Positions 16,558-26,314 of a DNA stretch of 64,000 nucleotides are shown here, one piece after another. The translations under genes and the position numbers were made by a program. The notes below the pieces were generated by a model. That model made no database searches. It saw only the letters and a program-made list of their open reading frames with translations, and was not told where the DNA came from. The DNA is from Bernardetia sp. ABR2-2B (GTDB lineage: Bacteria > Bacteroidota > Bacteroidia > Cytophagales > Bernardetiaceae). Numbering within the stretch: position 1 is the first letter of the stretch; the number at the start of each line of letters is the position of its first letter. The stretch covers positions 3,576,001 through 3,640,000 of the forward strand of contig NZ_CP147020.1 of NCBI RefSeq assembly GCF_037126435.1, read 5' to 3'.

Positions 16558-19506
16558 CTACCTACCAAACACCAATTTCTGACATTCTTTATTAAGCGTC
16601 CTGTAAAGCGTAAAAAGACTTGTTTGCTCTGAGTAAAAAAGTGCAACAGTAGTATTACTTTTTATTGGTTTGCCTCCTAACATTGTTCCGTTGGTATAAT
16701 AAAGATAGGTTTTTTGGGTGTGCATATCCGTAACAGCAATGACTTCTATACTTGCTCCAAAATTAAAATATTGAATGAGTTTTGTGCCTTCATTATCATA
16801 AGTTTTTGAAAATAAAAGTTCTTCTTCCGAAGAGTAAAGCGTTAGTTTTTTGCTGTCCTGTCTTGCAATAATAAAGTTTTGCTCACGCTGTTTGTCAGCT
16901 GCAAGTGTAAAAATTGCACCTTGCTCTCCTTTTTCAAAAAACTTTCTATCTATTATTTTTCCTTCTAAATTAAAACGAATTAGTTCTCCTGCTTCGGTAA
17001 GCATACTTATTTCTGTTGAGGAAAGTGTATTTCCATAATCAACATGAAAATCATTTGTAATATCTGAATTGAAATTAAGAGGAAAATTAGAATAACTTTG
17101 AGAGTTTCGTTTTAATAAATTGACAATTCCATTTTGCTCAATGGCAATCATTGCATCTCTACTTCCTGCTCTTACGTGTTCTAAAGGTGCAGAGAGAGCC
17201 ATTCCAACTTTACGAGGTTGCCAACCAGGGAGACTTTTTCCTGTTTTATCATACAAATAAACATTACCTTGGCTTGTTGCTACTCCAATTCTATAATTTT
17301 TAGAGTTGTCATAATCAATGACAGAAAGATGCGTAATAAAAGTGCTTTCTGGAAACCAAATCGGAAAGTCAGAAACGGCTCTGCCCAAACGGTCAATCAA
17401 ATAAACCTTTGTAGGTGTGGCAATCAAATACTGTAATTTTCCATTTTTATAAGCATCAATTTGATATACTTGTGGTCGCATTGTACCGTTTAGATAATAA
17501 TTCCAAAGGATTTTTCCGTCTTTAGAAATCAAGTACAACATATCTTTCTCATCTTGAACCAAAACTTCCCAGCTTCTATCCAAATGATTTCTTACTAAAT
17601 AAGGAGGGCTTTCTAACTTGCTTTTAAAAACAGTTTTGGCTTCTTCTTTTTTGCTTTGTGCTACTAATTCAGCCGTTTTTTGTTGTTGGAAAATAAGTGA
17701 ACTTGCAAAACGTTTTTCCTCTCCTTCTGCTTGCCACGCCAAAAATTCTACCTTTAAAAGATTGTATTTATAAGCTTCAAGAGTCGTTTGCCATTCAGGC
17801 GAGACATTTGCCATCAGCCAATTCCAAGAGCGAGGCAAATCTACGATTACACTAACTGTTGAGCGAGTTCCTATTTGCTCAAAAAACTTTCTTTGTCTTA
17901 CTAATTTTCCCCAAACACGTTCATTTTTATAATCATCAATCAACGTTTGAATAGCTTGAAAACTACTTCCAATTACAATATACTTACTTTCCAAAACGGT
18001 ATAATATGACTGTGAAAACCCACTAAAACCTTCTCCAAACATTTTTAGAGGAAAATCAGCCACTTCGATGCGTGTAATTGGTAATTCTTCGTAAATCTCT
18101 CTCAGAGGTTTGGTCTCTGATTTATCTTCATTTTTTACTTCTATGCGTGAATTTTCGGCAAGTTGATTTAATAATGCAATCGCTTTTTGTTCGTACTTTT
18201 CAGTTTGTCCATCTTCAGTTTTTATTTTTAAGAATGCCAGTTTTTCTGGCTTCTTTCTATTTTCTGGCATTTCCAAAACAGCAACAGCAATTTCATTTCC
18301 AATAGTATTCAGAAAACGAGTAGGCGAAAAGCTATAATAATCTATGAGTGATTCTCTTTGTTCTATCTGTTTTGGTAGATATTCTTTTCTATAATTATCT
18401 AAATCACTAAAGTATTTTTGAGGCTCAGAAAGTCCAATTCTATATAAAAGAGCTGTTTCTTGTGGTACGAACTGTTGTAAGTCGATAAAATCAATTGCTT
18501 TTTGTCCTTCCAAAATAGATAAATAATCTCGGTTTGCTCCCTCTTCTTGTGTAAGAAGATAGCCATTTAACAAAAGTAAATGTTCTTTCAATGAAACATC
18601 AAGCATTGCTGATTTTGCCCAGTTTTCGAAGCTGGAAAGCAAAGCTGTATTTTCTTCTTCTGTAAAGAGAGAAAATAGTTTTGGAATCTGTGAAGCCGAA
18701 AGGTAAAGGTTTGCATCATCATCTTCTATTTTTGTGAGTTTTAGAAGGTCTTGATTTTCTTTAAAAAATGGAGTTTCTTCATTCATTGCTATTTTACGTA
18801 CAGCATCTTCTACCAAAAAAGGCGTATAACTTCCTATAAAAAAGTTTTTATAAATAACGTATGTGAAAATTACACTTTCAGTCTGATTTTGTCTGTTTGA
18901 GTTTTTTCGTGCTTCTACATTTCCATTCTCATCTGTTTTTTCATATTCATATTTTAATTCATGAACCGTAATGTCGTTGTATAAGCGTTCGGAATGTGTA
19001 AAAGGAATATCTTTTTTTAATTTTTTGGTAAGACTATTTATAATTCTTGACTGTAAAGACATCGGAACAAAGAACATAATATCAGCACTTGTACGAGAAG
19101 TTTGGTGCAACGAAACGTATATTTTTCGCCCTTTCAAATAATTCATAATATTTAAAGAATCTCTACCCACCGAATCCAATACGGTTTTACGAGAATGATA
19201 AGCCTGTAAGTAAGGTAAGTTTTTGAAGGGTTGCCAAAAAGGAAGCGAATCAATTTTTTCTCTCATTCGCTGTGCTTCTGTCGTTTCCAAAACCAAAATA
19301 GCATCATTAGGTACAAGTTCCCAAACGGAGGCTTCTCTATTGTTATCCCAAACAAAAAAAGCAACTGCAAAAACAAGTAAAACACCCAAAAGACTAGTAA
19401 CTCCGACTGTATATCTTTCTTTTTGAGAGCGACTTTCCCATTGGTTTTCTAACCATACACGAAAACGTAAAAAACGCATTTTCCATCTTATCATATAAAC
19501 TATCAT
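16558..19506 (-). CDS. Large membrane-anchored protein with C-terminal propeller
   Basis: A 982-residue protein from ATG 19506, with alternative Met at residues 5 and 10. A single N-terminal helix at about residues 35-55 follows a basic segment, so the protein is anchored with its bulk outside the cytoplasm. Residues 60-600 begin V-P-N-D-A-I-L-V-L-E, like the DUF3352-type exported proteins. From about 640 onward the repeats (Y-L-I-S-K-D-G-K-I-L-W, Y-L-I-D-R-L-G-R-A, Y-L-Y-D-K-T-G-K-S-L-P-G-W) are PQQ/WD-like blades. It stands where nqrF would be expected downstream of nqrE, but has no ferredoxin or flavin motifs and is separated by a terminator. The function is unknown. Confidence 0.75.
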   Translation of the reverse strand: MIVYMIRWKMRFLRFRVWLENQWESRSQKERYTVGVTSLLGVLLVFAVAFFVWDNNREASVWELVPNDAILVLETTEAQRMREKIDSLPFWQPFKNLPYLQAYHSRKTVLDSVGRDSLNIMNYLKGRKIYVSLHQTSRTSADIMFFVPMSLQSRIINSLTKKLKKDIPFTHSERLYNDITVHELKYEYEKTDENGNVEARKNSNRQNQTESVIFTYVIYKNFFIGSYTPFLVEDAVRKIAMNEETPFFKENQDLLKLTKIEDDDANLYLSASQIPKLFSLFTEEENTALLSSFENWAKSAMLDVSLKEHLLLLNGYLLTQEEGANRDYLSILEGQKAIDFIDLQQFVPQETALLYRIGLSEPQKYFSDLDNYRKEYLPKQIEQRESLIDYYSFSPTRFLNTIGNEIAVAVLEMPENRKKPEKLAFLKIKTEDGQTEKYEQKAIALLNQLAENSRIEVKNEDKSETKPLREIYEELPITRIEVADFPLKMFGEGFSGFSQSYYTVLESKYIVIGSSFQAIQTLIDDYKNERVWGKLVRQRKFFEQIGTRSTVSVIVDLPRSWNWLMANVSPEWQTTLEAYKYNLLKVEFLAWQAEGEEKRFASSLIFQQQKTAELVAQSKKEEAKTVFKSKLESPPYLVRNHLDRSWEVLVQDEKDMLYLISKDGKILWNYYLNGTMRPQVYQIDAYKNGKLQYLIATPTKVYLIDRLGRAVSDFPIWFPESTFITHLSVIDYDNSKNYRIGVATSQGNVYLYDKTGKSLPGWQPRKVGMALSAPLEHVRAGSRDAMIAIEQNGIVNLLKRNSQSYSNFPLNFNSDITNDFHVDYGNTLSSTEISMLTEAGELIRFNLEGKIIDRKFFEKGEQGAIFTLAADKQREQNFIIARQDSKKLTLYSSEEELLFSKTYDNEGTKLIQYFNFGASIEVIAVTDMHTQKTYLYYTNGTMLGGKPIKSNTTVALFYSEQTSLFTLYRTLNKECQKLVFGR

Positions 19507-19523
19507 TTAGTAACTGATATACT

Positions 19524-19541
19524 CTGACACTCTAGTGTCAG
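19524..19541. repeat. Short palindrome CTGACACT-CT-AGTGTCAG
   Basis: Perfect 8-base arms around two bases lie between the nqr terminator and the start of the 982-residue gene. It resembles the palindromes at 37041 and 39162. Confidence 0.8.
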
Positions 19542-19562
19542 CTACAGTAATTCTTAAACAAA

Positions 19563-19597
19563 AAAACTACTTTCTTTTATCAAAAGAAAGTAGTTTT
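19563..19597 (-). terminator. Terminator of the nqr operon
   Basis: Perfect 16-base arms (19563-19578 and 19582-19597) enclose a 3-base loop. On the minus strand the stem runs into a T-rich stretch, so it ends transcription after nqrE and supports an operon without nqrF. Confidence 0.88.
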
Positions 19598-19669
19598 AAG
19601 TATTTTATAAAAATAGCATATTAAATTGTTTATCACAATCTAATTTCCTTTTATTTTTCTGAAATATCT

Positions 19670-20284
19670 TTACAGTGTAATCCCCATAAAAGACATAAAA
19701 GCAAGTCCCATAAGTCCTGTAATAATAAATGTAATACCAAGACCACGCAAAGGTGCAGGAACATTTGAGTATCTCATTTTCTCACGAATGGCAGCAAGAG
19801 CAATAATAGCAATCCACCAACCTACACCAGAACCGATACCATAAACAACAGACTGCCCAAGGTCATATTCTTTCTGAACCATAAAGAGTGAACCACCCAA
19901 AATAGCACAGTTTACGGCAATAAGTGGAAGGAAAATTCCCAAAGCACCATACAAAGCAGGAGAAAAACGCTCAATAATCATTTCTACAAGCTGTACGATA
20001 GAAGCAATTACTGCAATAAAGGTAATGAATTGTAAGAAAGTCAAATCTACTTTTGCAAACTCATCTCCCAAAAGTGGAGCTAAAGCACCTTCTGCAAGAA
20101 GTTTAGATTGAATCAAATAATTGACAGGACAAGTAACAGCCAAAACAAAAATTACAGCAAGTCCAAGTCCCATAGCTGTTGATACTTTCTTAGAAACTGC
20201 CAAATAAGAACACATTCCTAGAAAGTAAGCAAAGACCATGTTTTCGATAAAAACCGAACGAATAAATATATTTATGTAATCCAT
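19670..20284 (-). CDS. nqrE: Na+-translocating NADH:quinone oxidoreductase subunit E
   Basis: A 204-residue, six-helix membrane subunit of the sodium pump, of normal length, starting at ATG 20284. The opening [14 protein letters not shown] and [11 protein letters not shown] are typical of NqrE. With NqrD it forms the inverted pair that holds an intramembrane iron centre through conserved Cys (Cys in F-L-G-M-C here, another in V-N-C-A-I-L-G). It is the last gene of the run A-B-C-D-E. It lies 53 bases after nqrD and is followed by a strong terminator. Confidence 0.95.
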   Translation of the reverse strand: MDYINIFIRSVFIENMVFAYFLGMCSYLAVSKKVSTAMGLGLAVIFVLAVTCPVNYLIQSKLLAEGALAPLLGDEFAKVDLTFLQFITFIAVIASIVQLVEMIIERFSPALYGALGIFLPLIAVNCAILGGSLFMVQKEYDLGQSVVYGIGSGVGWWIAIIALAAIREKMRYSNVPAPLRGLGITFIITGLMGLAFMSFMGITL

Positions 20285-20337
20285 TTTTTTAAATGAAGTT
20301 ATGTAGTTGTATTTTGATTAAAATTTAAAAGAATAAA

Positions 20338-21045
20338 TTAATGGTCTTCTACATAACCATTGAAATAACGTTGTATCCAAATAATGACACCAATGACGAT
20401 AAACGCACCAACTGGGTTTGTCATAAGTCCGTTATTAGGCAAACTTAAACTTGTACCTAATATTCCATTGATAAAATCAGTTATAGGAACTATAATCGGA
20501 ATATCTAAGAGCGTTCCAGAGCCAAATAACTCTCTAAAGAAAGCCACTACTAATATTACCCAAGCATAACCAATACCACTACCAAAACCATCAAGTAAAG
20601 AATCGTAAGGCTTATTACCCATTGCAAAGGCTTCTAAACGTCCCATGATGATACAGTTGGTAATAATAAGACCCACATAAACCCCCACAATTTTGGCAAG
20701 GTCATAAAAGTAAGCTCTCAAAACTTGATCTACCAAAATTACAAGCATCGCTACAATACCAAGTTGAACAATGATACGAATACGTCCTGGAATTACATTA
20801 CGTAAAAGCGATACAATTACGTTTGCCCCAATAATTACGACCATTACGGCTATTGCCATAACAAGTGTAGGAGCAATTTTGGCAGTAACGGCAAGTGCCG
20901 AGCAAATTCCCAAAACTTGTACTGTAATCGGGTTAGAGTCATCTAATGGGTCTGCTACCAAACGACGACGACGTTTTGAGAATAAATCTTCCGATTTTTT
21001 CTTAACTACGGTCGCTTCCATAGATGTAGCTGTTTCTGTTGCCAT
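20338..21045 (-). CDS. nqrD: Na+-translocating NADH:quinone oxidoreductase subunit D
   Basis: A 235-residue membrane subunit with six helices. The core begins near residue 30 with D-P-L-D-D-S-N-P-I-T-V-Q-V-L-G-I-C-S-A-L-A-V-T and includes Y-V-G-L-I-I-T-N-C-I-I-M-G-R-L-E-A-F, where the two Cys residues fit the NqrD/E iron site. The first 28 residues are a soluble Ser/Thr/Lys-rich extension, longer than in Vibrio NqrD. ATG 21045 is the start used. It pairs with NqrE in the membrane. Confidence 0.95.
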   Translation of the reverse strand: MATETATSMEATVVKKKSEDLFSKRRRRLVADPLDDSNPITVQVLGICSALAVTAKIAPTLVMAIAVMVVIIGANVIVSLLRNVIPGRIRIIVQLGIVAMLVILVDQVLRAYFYDLAKIVGVYVGLIITNCIIMGRLEAFAMGNKPYDSLLDGFGSGIGYAWVILVVAFFRELFGSGTLLDIPIIVPITDFINGILGTSLSLPNNGLMTNPVGAFIVIGVIIWIQRYFNGYVEDH

Positions 21046-21140
21046 AGAGTTGTGTATTTTAATTTATTGAAAGATTCAATAAATATTTTAGTATTTGATT
21101 TTAAAGCTAATTTCTGTTTTTTTTAATGTATCTGTCTAAC

Positions 21141-21935
21141 TTACTTAGCTAAAGCTACATTTTCAAGAGTAGTTGTATTGTTAGCAGAAGATTTTTTTAC
21201 TTTTTGAATATAGTTTTCATACAAAGCAAAATACTTATCTAACATATCGTTTACACCACGAGCTGTAATAGTTGCTCCAGAAAGACCATCTACTTCGTGT
21301 TCTGTAAGCGCACCTGGTTCTACATTTCCCTCTCCTTTTATCATTTCGATAGAAGCGAGTTCTCCTTTAGCATTATAAATAGCTTTTCCTTTATAACGAT
21401 TTTCAACCTCTGTATCAGCTATACGTGCGCCCAGTCCAGGAGTTTCTCCTTGATGATCAAAGACTGCACCTTTCACAGTTTTCATATCAGGTTCTAAAGC
21501 TATATAACCCCAAATATTATCCCAAAGACCATTTCCATAAACAGGAAGAATATAGGCTGTTACTTTACCAGCATCGTCTTTAAATTTAAAAACAGGAAGT
21601 ATTTTTTCACTCTTCTCCTTCTTTTTAAATTCTTTACGAATGCTTACTTTCTCAGGAATGATTGGCTCATTGCCTTTCATTTTTTTCTCATCTCCATTTA
21701 CATCTACTGCAATCGATTCGATGTGTTTGGCATAATAAGCATTTACTTCTTCGCCTGTTTCTCCTACTTCGGAAAGTGGTACAATAGCACTCAAAATTTG
21801 CTTTTGAGTGTCTAATTCTACGGCTTGTTTTTGAGCTTCTTTTGTAAACTCTTTTACAAGACCCAATACGACAGCAATGACAAGTATCATTGCTATCGAA
21901 AATGTTAGTATATATGCGTTTGATTCTTTAGACAT
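21141..21935 (-). CDS. nqrC: Na+-translocating NADH:quinone oxidoreductase subunit C
   Basis: A 264-residue subunit with one N-terminal helix (about residues 9-27) and a periplasmic FMN-binding domain. The flavinylation motif S-G-A-T-I-T is at about residues 219-224; its second Thr takes covalent FMN from ApbE, which is not in this window. Its ATG overlaps the end of nqrB by 8 bases, which implies translational coupling. Confidence 0.96.
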   Translation of the reverse strand: MSKESNAYILTFSIAMILVIAVVLGLVKEFTKEAQKQAVELDTQKQILSAIVPLSEVGETGEEVNAYYAKHIESIAVDVNGDEKKMKGNEPIIPEKVSIRKEFKKKEKSEKILPVFKFKDDAGKVTAYILPVYGNGLWDNIWGYIALEPDMKTVKGAVFDHQGETPGLGARIADTEVENRYKGKAIYNAKGELASIEMIKGEGNVEPGALTEHEVDGLSGATITARGVNDMLDKYFALYENYIQKVKKSSANNTTTLENVALAK

Positions 21936-23130
21936 GGATTCTTTTTAATCTACGGTTTTTATTAGCATTAATTACATAAAAATCTATCAGAGGGGCAAAT
22001 ACATTCATAAGAAGTATCGCAAGCATAATTCCCTCTGGATAAGCAGGATTAAATACACGGATAAGAACTGTAAGAAGTCCTATAAAAAATCCATATATCC
22101 ATTTTCCTGTTTCAGTTTGTGCAGCTGATACTGGGTCTGTTGCCATAAAGACAATTCCGAAAGCAAAACCACCCATAATCAAGTGATAATGAGGCATCAT
22201 TTGCATAAAAGGAGTAGAACCTGCAAGGTGAAAGATAAGCCCCATTACTAAAGCTCCTACTACACCACTTACCATAATTTTCCAACTTGCTACACCAGCA
22301 ACAACTAAAATAATTGCTCCTAAAAGAGCCATAACAGCAGATGTTTCTCCAATAGAACCTGGGATAGCACCGATAAGCATATTATTAAAACTAAATAAGC
22401 TTTCTGCACCTGCCCAAGAAGTAGTTGCACCATCTAAGGCTGCAGTTACTGTTCCTGCTTTTGCTTCTGCTGCAATAGATAAAGCTGTTGCACCAGTATA
22501 ACCATCAACAGCAGCTTTATCTCCTAGATACGTCCAAACTGTACCAGAAATATTAGTTGGATAAGCAAAATAAAGAAAAGCACGAGCTGTAAGGGCTACA
22601 TTAAGAATATTCATTCCTGTTCCTCCAAAGGCTTCTTTTGCAATAATTACTGCAAAAATAGTCGCCAAAGCAACTTGCCAAAGTGGAATATCTGGTGGCA
22701 TAGTCAGAGGAATAAGCATTCCTGTAACTAAAAAGCCTTCATTAATAGGGTGCTTTCTGATAATAGCAAAAATAACTTCGACAATACCACCAGCCGTGTA
22801 AGAAACAATTACGATAGGCAATACTTGAATAGTACCTACTATAATTATATCTAAAAGAGCAGCATCAGGATTTCCTGTTGCTAAGAAATGTTGATAACCC
22901 ACATTCCAAATACCAAATAAAAGAGCAGGAACCATAGCGATAACTACTGTCATCATCATACGTTTCAAGTCAATAGCATCACGAATGTGTGCGCCCTTGG
23001 CAGGAGTTGTAGTAGAGGGGGTAAAAGCAAACGACTCACCTGCTTCAAAAAGGTAGTAAAACTTTTCTAGTTTTCCTCCTTTTTCAAACATTGGCTTTTG
23101 CTTTTCTAAAATATCATGTAAGAACTTCAT
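21928..23130 (-). CDS. nqrB: Na+-translocating NADH:quinone oxidoreductase subunit B
   Basis: A 400-residue polytopic subunit that forms the sodium and electron path. It shows P-A-K-G-A-H-I-R-D-A-I-D-L-K-R at about residues 43-57 and the covalent-FMN motif D-G-Y-T-G-A-T-A-L at about 213-221. About ten hydrophobic helices follow, with D-P-V-S-A-A-Q-T near the C-terminus. It starts at ATG 23130, and its last bases overlap nqrC. A 126-bp gap separates it from nqrA. Confidence 0.96.
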   Translation of the reverse strand: MKFLHDILEKQKPMFEKGGKLEKFYYLFEAGESFAFTPSTTTPAKGAHIRDAIDLKRMMMTVVIAMVPALLFGIWNVGYQHFLATGNPDAALLDIIIVGTIQVLPIVIVSYTAGGIVEVIFAIIRKHPINEGFLVTGMLIPLTMPPDIPLWQVALATIFAVIIAKEAFGGTGMNILNVALTARAFLYFAYPTNISGTVWTYLGDKAAVDGYTGATALSIAAEAKAGTVTAALDGATTSWAGAESLFSFNNMLIGAIPGSIGETSAVMALLGAIILVVAGVASWKIMVSGVVGALVMGLIFHLAGSTPFMQMMPHYHLIMGGFAFGIVFMATDPVSAAQTETGKWIYGFFIGLLTVLIRVFNPAYPEGIMLAILLMNVFAPLIDFYVINANKNRRLKRIHV

Positions 23131-23256
23131 ACTTACGGATTTATAAGATATAAATTAACCAAATTGATTTTATTTTTAATTGGTCTGAAAGTTATTTTAC
23201 TATTGAAAATACTACTTCAAACTCTATATATTTGAGCGATTAAAGCGTTACTATTT

Positions 23257-24621
23257 CTAGCCTTCACGTAAGAGCTCAATTCCCTGACGAACTATATTTT
23301 GAATACGATGTTTCGAAACATCTACAAATTCACAAAGTGCAACATCTTCTTCGATGACTTCATAAATACCTAGACTTTCCATTCCATCATAATCTTCTGC
23401 CATAATAGATTTTACGAGCTGTAAAGGAAGAATATCCATTGGAACTACTTGCTCCATTACACCTGTTTCTACAAAAGCTCTTTCTTCCCCATTCAAACTT
23501 GTGTCAATGACACGTTCTTTTTTGGGATTAAGAAAAGACAAAAGACCCAAAGCACGATGGAAACTCAAACGAGAAGTAGGAGCAAGCCAACCGTCACTCA
23601 AGAAAAAGCGAGGTTTATCACCTTCTGGTAAAACAGTAACTAGATTATCATAAAAGCCAACATAACTATCTTTTTCAATAGCTGTTCCTGTCAAAATATT
23701 TCCAGAAATTACTCGTACATGGTCTTGTTTTAGGTTATTCTTTAAGAATTTGCTTACACTAGCACCAATATACGTTTCATAATATTGTGGAGTAGTTACT
23801 TCCGAACCCACAATTGCAATTTTCTTAGAAGCATCATAACGACCTTCTAAAAACAGTTTTCCTATCTGAATTACTCCATAAGGATGGATTGTCCAAACTA
23901 CTTCGCCTCTATTAATAGGCTCAATATGATGAATCTGCACACCTACATTTCCTGCTGGATGAGGTCCTGAAATAGTATGTTGCTCTACATTACGTACATT
24001 TTGGAAAATAGCTGAAACTTCAGCCTTTCCATCAGTAGTAAGATGAATCGGAACATCAACCATTTTCTTCAACGCATCAATTCCTGCTTGAAAATACTGA
24101 CCATCGTTTTTGAAAAGAAAGTCATAATCAGGAGCTAAAGGGTTTGAATCAAAAGCTGATATAAAAATTGCACGAGGAGCATCTTCAGGGTTAGCAACAA
24201 CACCATAAGGGCGTTGAATAATGTTTATCCAAGTACCACTTTTCAAAAGTGATTCCTTTACATCTTCTCCTTTTAGATTTGCCATATCAGATATACTATA
24301 CTTCGTAAAGTTTTCGTATTCGATTTGCTTATCTGCTAAAATCTTTATTTCTAGTAGTTTTCGTTTATCTCCACGCTTTACCTCAACTACTTCGCCACTA
24401 ACAGGAGAAGTATAAAGTGCCTTTTCTAATTTTTTGTCAAAGAAAAGAGGCGTTCCAGCTTTTACTACATCGCCCTCTTTTACGACTACTTTTGGACGGT
24501 GCATACCTACAAAATCGGTAGGCTTTATGGCAAATGTTTCGGACTGTTCGGCATTTCCTACTTGTAAAGCAGCTTTACCTGCAAGATTGATGTCGAATCC
24601 TTTACGAGTTTTTATGTTCAT
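23257..24621 (-). CDS. nqrA: Na+-translocating NADH:quinone oxidoreductase subunit A
   Basis: A 454-residue peripheral subunit, normal for NqrA, implicated in quinone binding. It opens with K-T-R-K-G-F-D-I-N-L-A-G-K-A, and has the biotinyl/lipoyl-like hairpin (P-K-V-V-V-K-E-G-D-V-V-K-A-G) and the Rnf/Nqr core G-P-H-P-A-G-N-V-G-V-Q-I-H-H at about residues 219-232. It is the first gene of the operon, from ATG 24621. The promoter must lie in the 311-bp gap upstream; a TAATTTTG (-7 type) is at 24725-24732 on the minus strand, without a well-placed -33. Confidence 0.96.
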   Translation of the reverse strand: MNIKTRKGFDINLAGKAALQVGNAEQSETFAIKPTDFVGMHRPKVVVKEGDVVKAGTPLFFDKKLEKALYTSPVSGEVVEVKRGDKRKLLEIKILADKQIEYENFTKYSISDMANLKGEDVKESLLKSGTWINIIQRPYGVVANPEDAPRAIFISAFDSNPLAPDYDFLFKNDGQYFQAGIDALKKMVDVPIHLTTDGKAEVSAIFQNVRNVEQHTISGPHPAGNVGVQIHHIEPINRGEVVWTIHPYGVIQIGKLFLEGRYDASKKIAIVGSEVTTPQYYETYIGASVSKFLKNNLKQDHVRVISGNILTGTAIEKDSYVGFYDNLVTVLPEGDKPRFFLSDGWLAPTSRLSFHRALGLLSFLNPKKERVIDTSLNGEERAFVETGVMEQVVPMDILPLQLVKSIMAEDYDGMESLGIYEVIEEDVALCEFVDVSKHRIQNIVRQGIELLREG

Positions 24622-24932
24622 TGTGCTTGGCTAATACCTAATGATTCATCTATTTTTGACTTTTATAAATCTTTATCAAAACTCAAACAAATGCGTTTGG
24701 AAAGACCTATAAAACAATTAAAGGCAAAATTAAAAAATATATCAAGACTTTACACATATAATTTCAATTATATTCGATAAAAGTAAAGATATTTCTATAA
24801 AACGTTATTTTTCAGTAGAATAACTCTCCAACTCTCTATCATTGAAGTGAAATCATGTTGCTATCAAAGTTATTTTATGCCTTACAAATCAATGTATAAG
24901 AGATTTGTTTGAAGAAATTGTAAAAAGTGTTT
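24622..24932. other. Intergenic region upstream of nqrA, 311 bp
   Basis: AT-rich and without a gene. It holds the presumed nqr promoter (TAATTTTG at 24725-24732 on the minus strand) and the end of the menC transcript, for which I see no clear terminator. Confidence 0.45.
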
Positions 24933-25979
24933 TTATCTTCTACTAAAAATCTCTCCATTCTCAATTTCCAAAGAAGACTCTATATTATTATGATATAGTT
25001 TTCCTGTTCCTAATCCTTGTGGAAGTGTAGGGTTATAACCAGCTACAAACTGCGAAATGGCATTAAGCCCAATATTTGATTCTAACGCTGATGTAATCCA
25101 CCAATCTATATTTCTTTTCTTACAGAGCTCTATCCATTCAGCCGTTTTTTGTAATCCTCCTAATAAAGTAGGCTTGAAAATCATAAATTGAGGGTTTATA
25201 TAATCTAACATTTGTTTTTTGTCTTCTAAGTTTATCAAAGGAATCAGTTCTTCATCAAGAGCAATCGGTAAAGGTGTTGTTTCACAAAGTTTTTTCATTT
25301 CATACCATTGATTTGCTGCAATAGGCTGTTCTATGGAATGAATCTCATAATTTGATAAAATTTTCAGTTTGTCTAATGCCTTATCTGCAGCGAAAGCTCC
25401 ATTTGCATCTACACGAATTGTTATTTTATTCTCATCAAAACGTTTTCTAATCGATTCTAAAAGTTTACACTCTTTTTCAAAATCTATTGCTCCGATTTTT
25501 AGTTTTATACACGAAAACCCTTGTTCTAATTTTTCTTCTAACTGATTTTTCATAAACTCAAAATCTCCCATCCAAACCAAACCATTAATAGGAATAGCTT
25601 TTTGATTCAATGAAAAATCGTTTTTATAAATAATACGTTTTCCTCCATTTTGTAAATCTAAAAAAGCAGTTTCAAAACCAAAGCGAACAGCAGGAAGAGA
25701 AGCTGGTATTATATCAAAAATATCATCAACTGAATTTATAGTATTTGTAGTTATATTTTCTATTCGTTTACAGACATCTGTAATTATATTTTCAAGGTGT
25801 GGTAAAAAATCTATACTTAATCCAGAAAGAGGGGAGATTTCTCCTGTTCCAATAACTCTGTCGTTATCTTTTTTTGATAAATAGATAAAATAAGTATCTC
25901 TTTCTGTCATTGTGCCACGAGATGTCCCAGCCAAAAAGCGAAATTTTAAACGGTGTTTTTTATAAGATGCAGAATACAT
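24933..25979 (-). CDS. menC: MenC, o-succinylbenzoate synthase (enolase superfamily)
   Basis: A 348-residue enolase-superfamily enzyme. It dehydrates SHCHC to o-succinylbenzoate in the menaquinone pathway, two steps after MenD. The catalytic set is complete: K159-x-K161 in I-K-L-K-I-G, metal ligands D191 (V-D-A-N-G), E217 (I-E-Q-P) and D242 (L-D-E-E), and K269 in F-K-P-T. Dipeptide epimerases are related, but I-E-Q-P-I-A-A-N-Q-W and the ending G-L-G-T-G-K-L-Y fit MenC. It is not linked to the other men genes here. Confidence 0.9.
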   Translation of the reverse strand: MYSASYKKHRLKFRFLAGTSRGTMTERDTYFIYLSKKDNDRVIGTGEISPLSGLSIDFLPHLENIITDVCKRIENITTNTINSVDDIFDIIPASLPAVRFGFETAFLDLQNGGKRIIYKNDFSLNQKAIPINGLVWMGDFEFMKNQLEEKLEQGFSCIKLKIGAIDFEKECKLLESIRKRFDENKITIRVDANGAFAADKALDKLKILSNYEIHSIEQPIAANQWYEMKKLCETTPLPIALDEELIPLINLEDKKQMLDYINPQFMIFKPTLLGGLQKTAEWIELCKKRNIDWWITSALESNIGLNAISQFVAGYNPTLPQGLGTGKLYHNNIESSLEIENGEIFSRR

Positions 25980-26314
25980 TTGAAGTAAATTTAGGTTGCT
26001 AGAAGAAATGAACTGATATAGTTTGAAAAATAAACGAATTTAATACAAAATTAAAATTGCTTTTACTTAGATTCTTTAGATGAAATTACTATTTTTGATG
26101 TTAAGAGCATAAAAAAAAGAGTTTCAATGCGTGATTCTCTCAGAAGTTTTGTAATATTGAAAGGCAAATTAAGAATCTTTGTTTAAGTGAAACTATAAAG
26201 TTTTTTTCAAAGAAAAAGCATTCTTTATAACAAAATCAATAGAACCAGCTTTTCTTTGTTCTAGTTTAAAACACTTATTCCTCAATAAATAATTAACCCA
26301 ATCCCAAAACCCTC
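25980..26314. other. Divergent intergenic region, 335 bp
   Basis: This lies between menC (left) and the HepT-like gene (right). A CAAAATTA at 26046-26053 would be a -7 element TAATTTTG for menC. I see no MntA-type nucleotidyltransferase gene, no repeats and no hairpin with a T-run. Confidence 0.45.

Noticed and set aside
24933-25979. Dipeptide (L-Ala-D/L-Glu) epimerase
   Set aside because: Same superfamily, but the motif context and presence of menD favour MenC; epimerase remains a small possibility.
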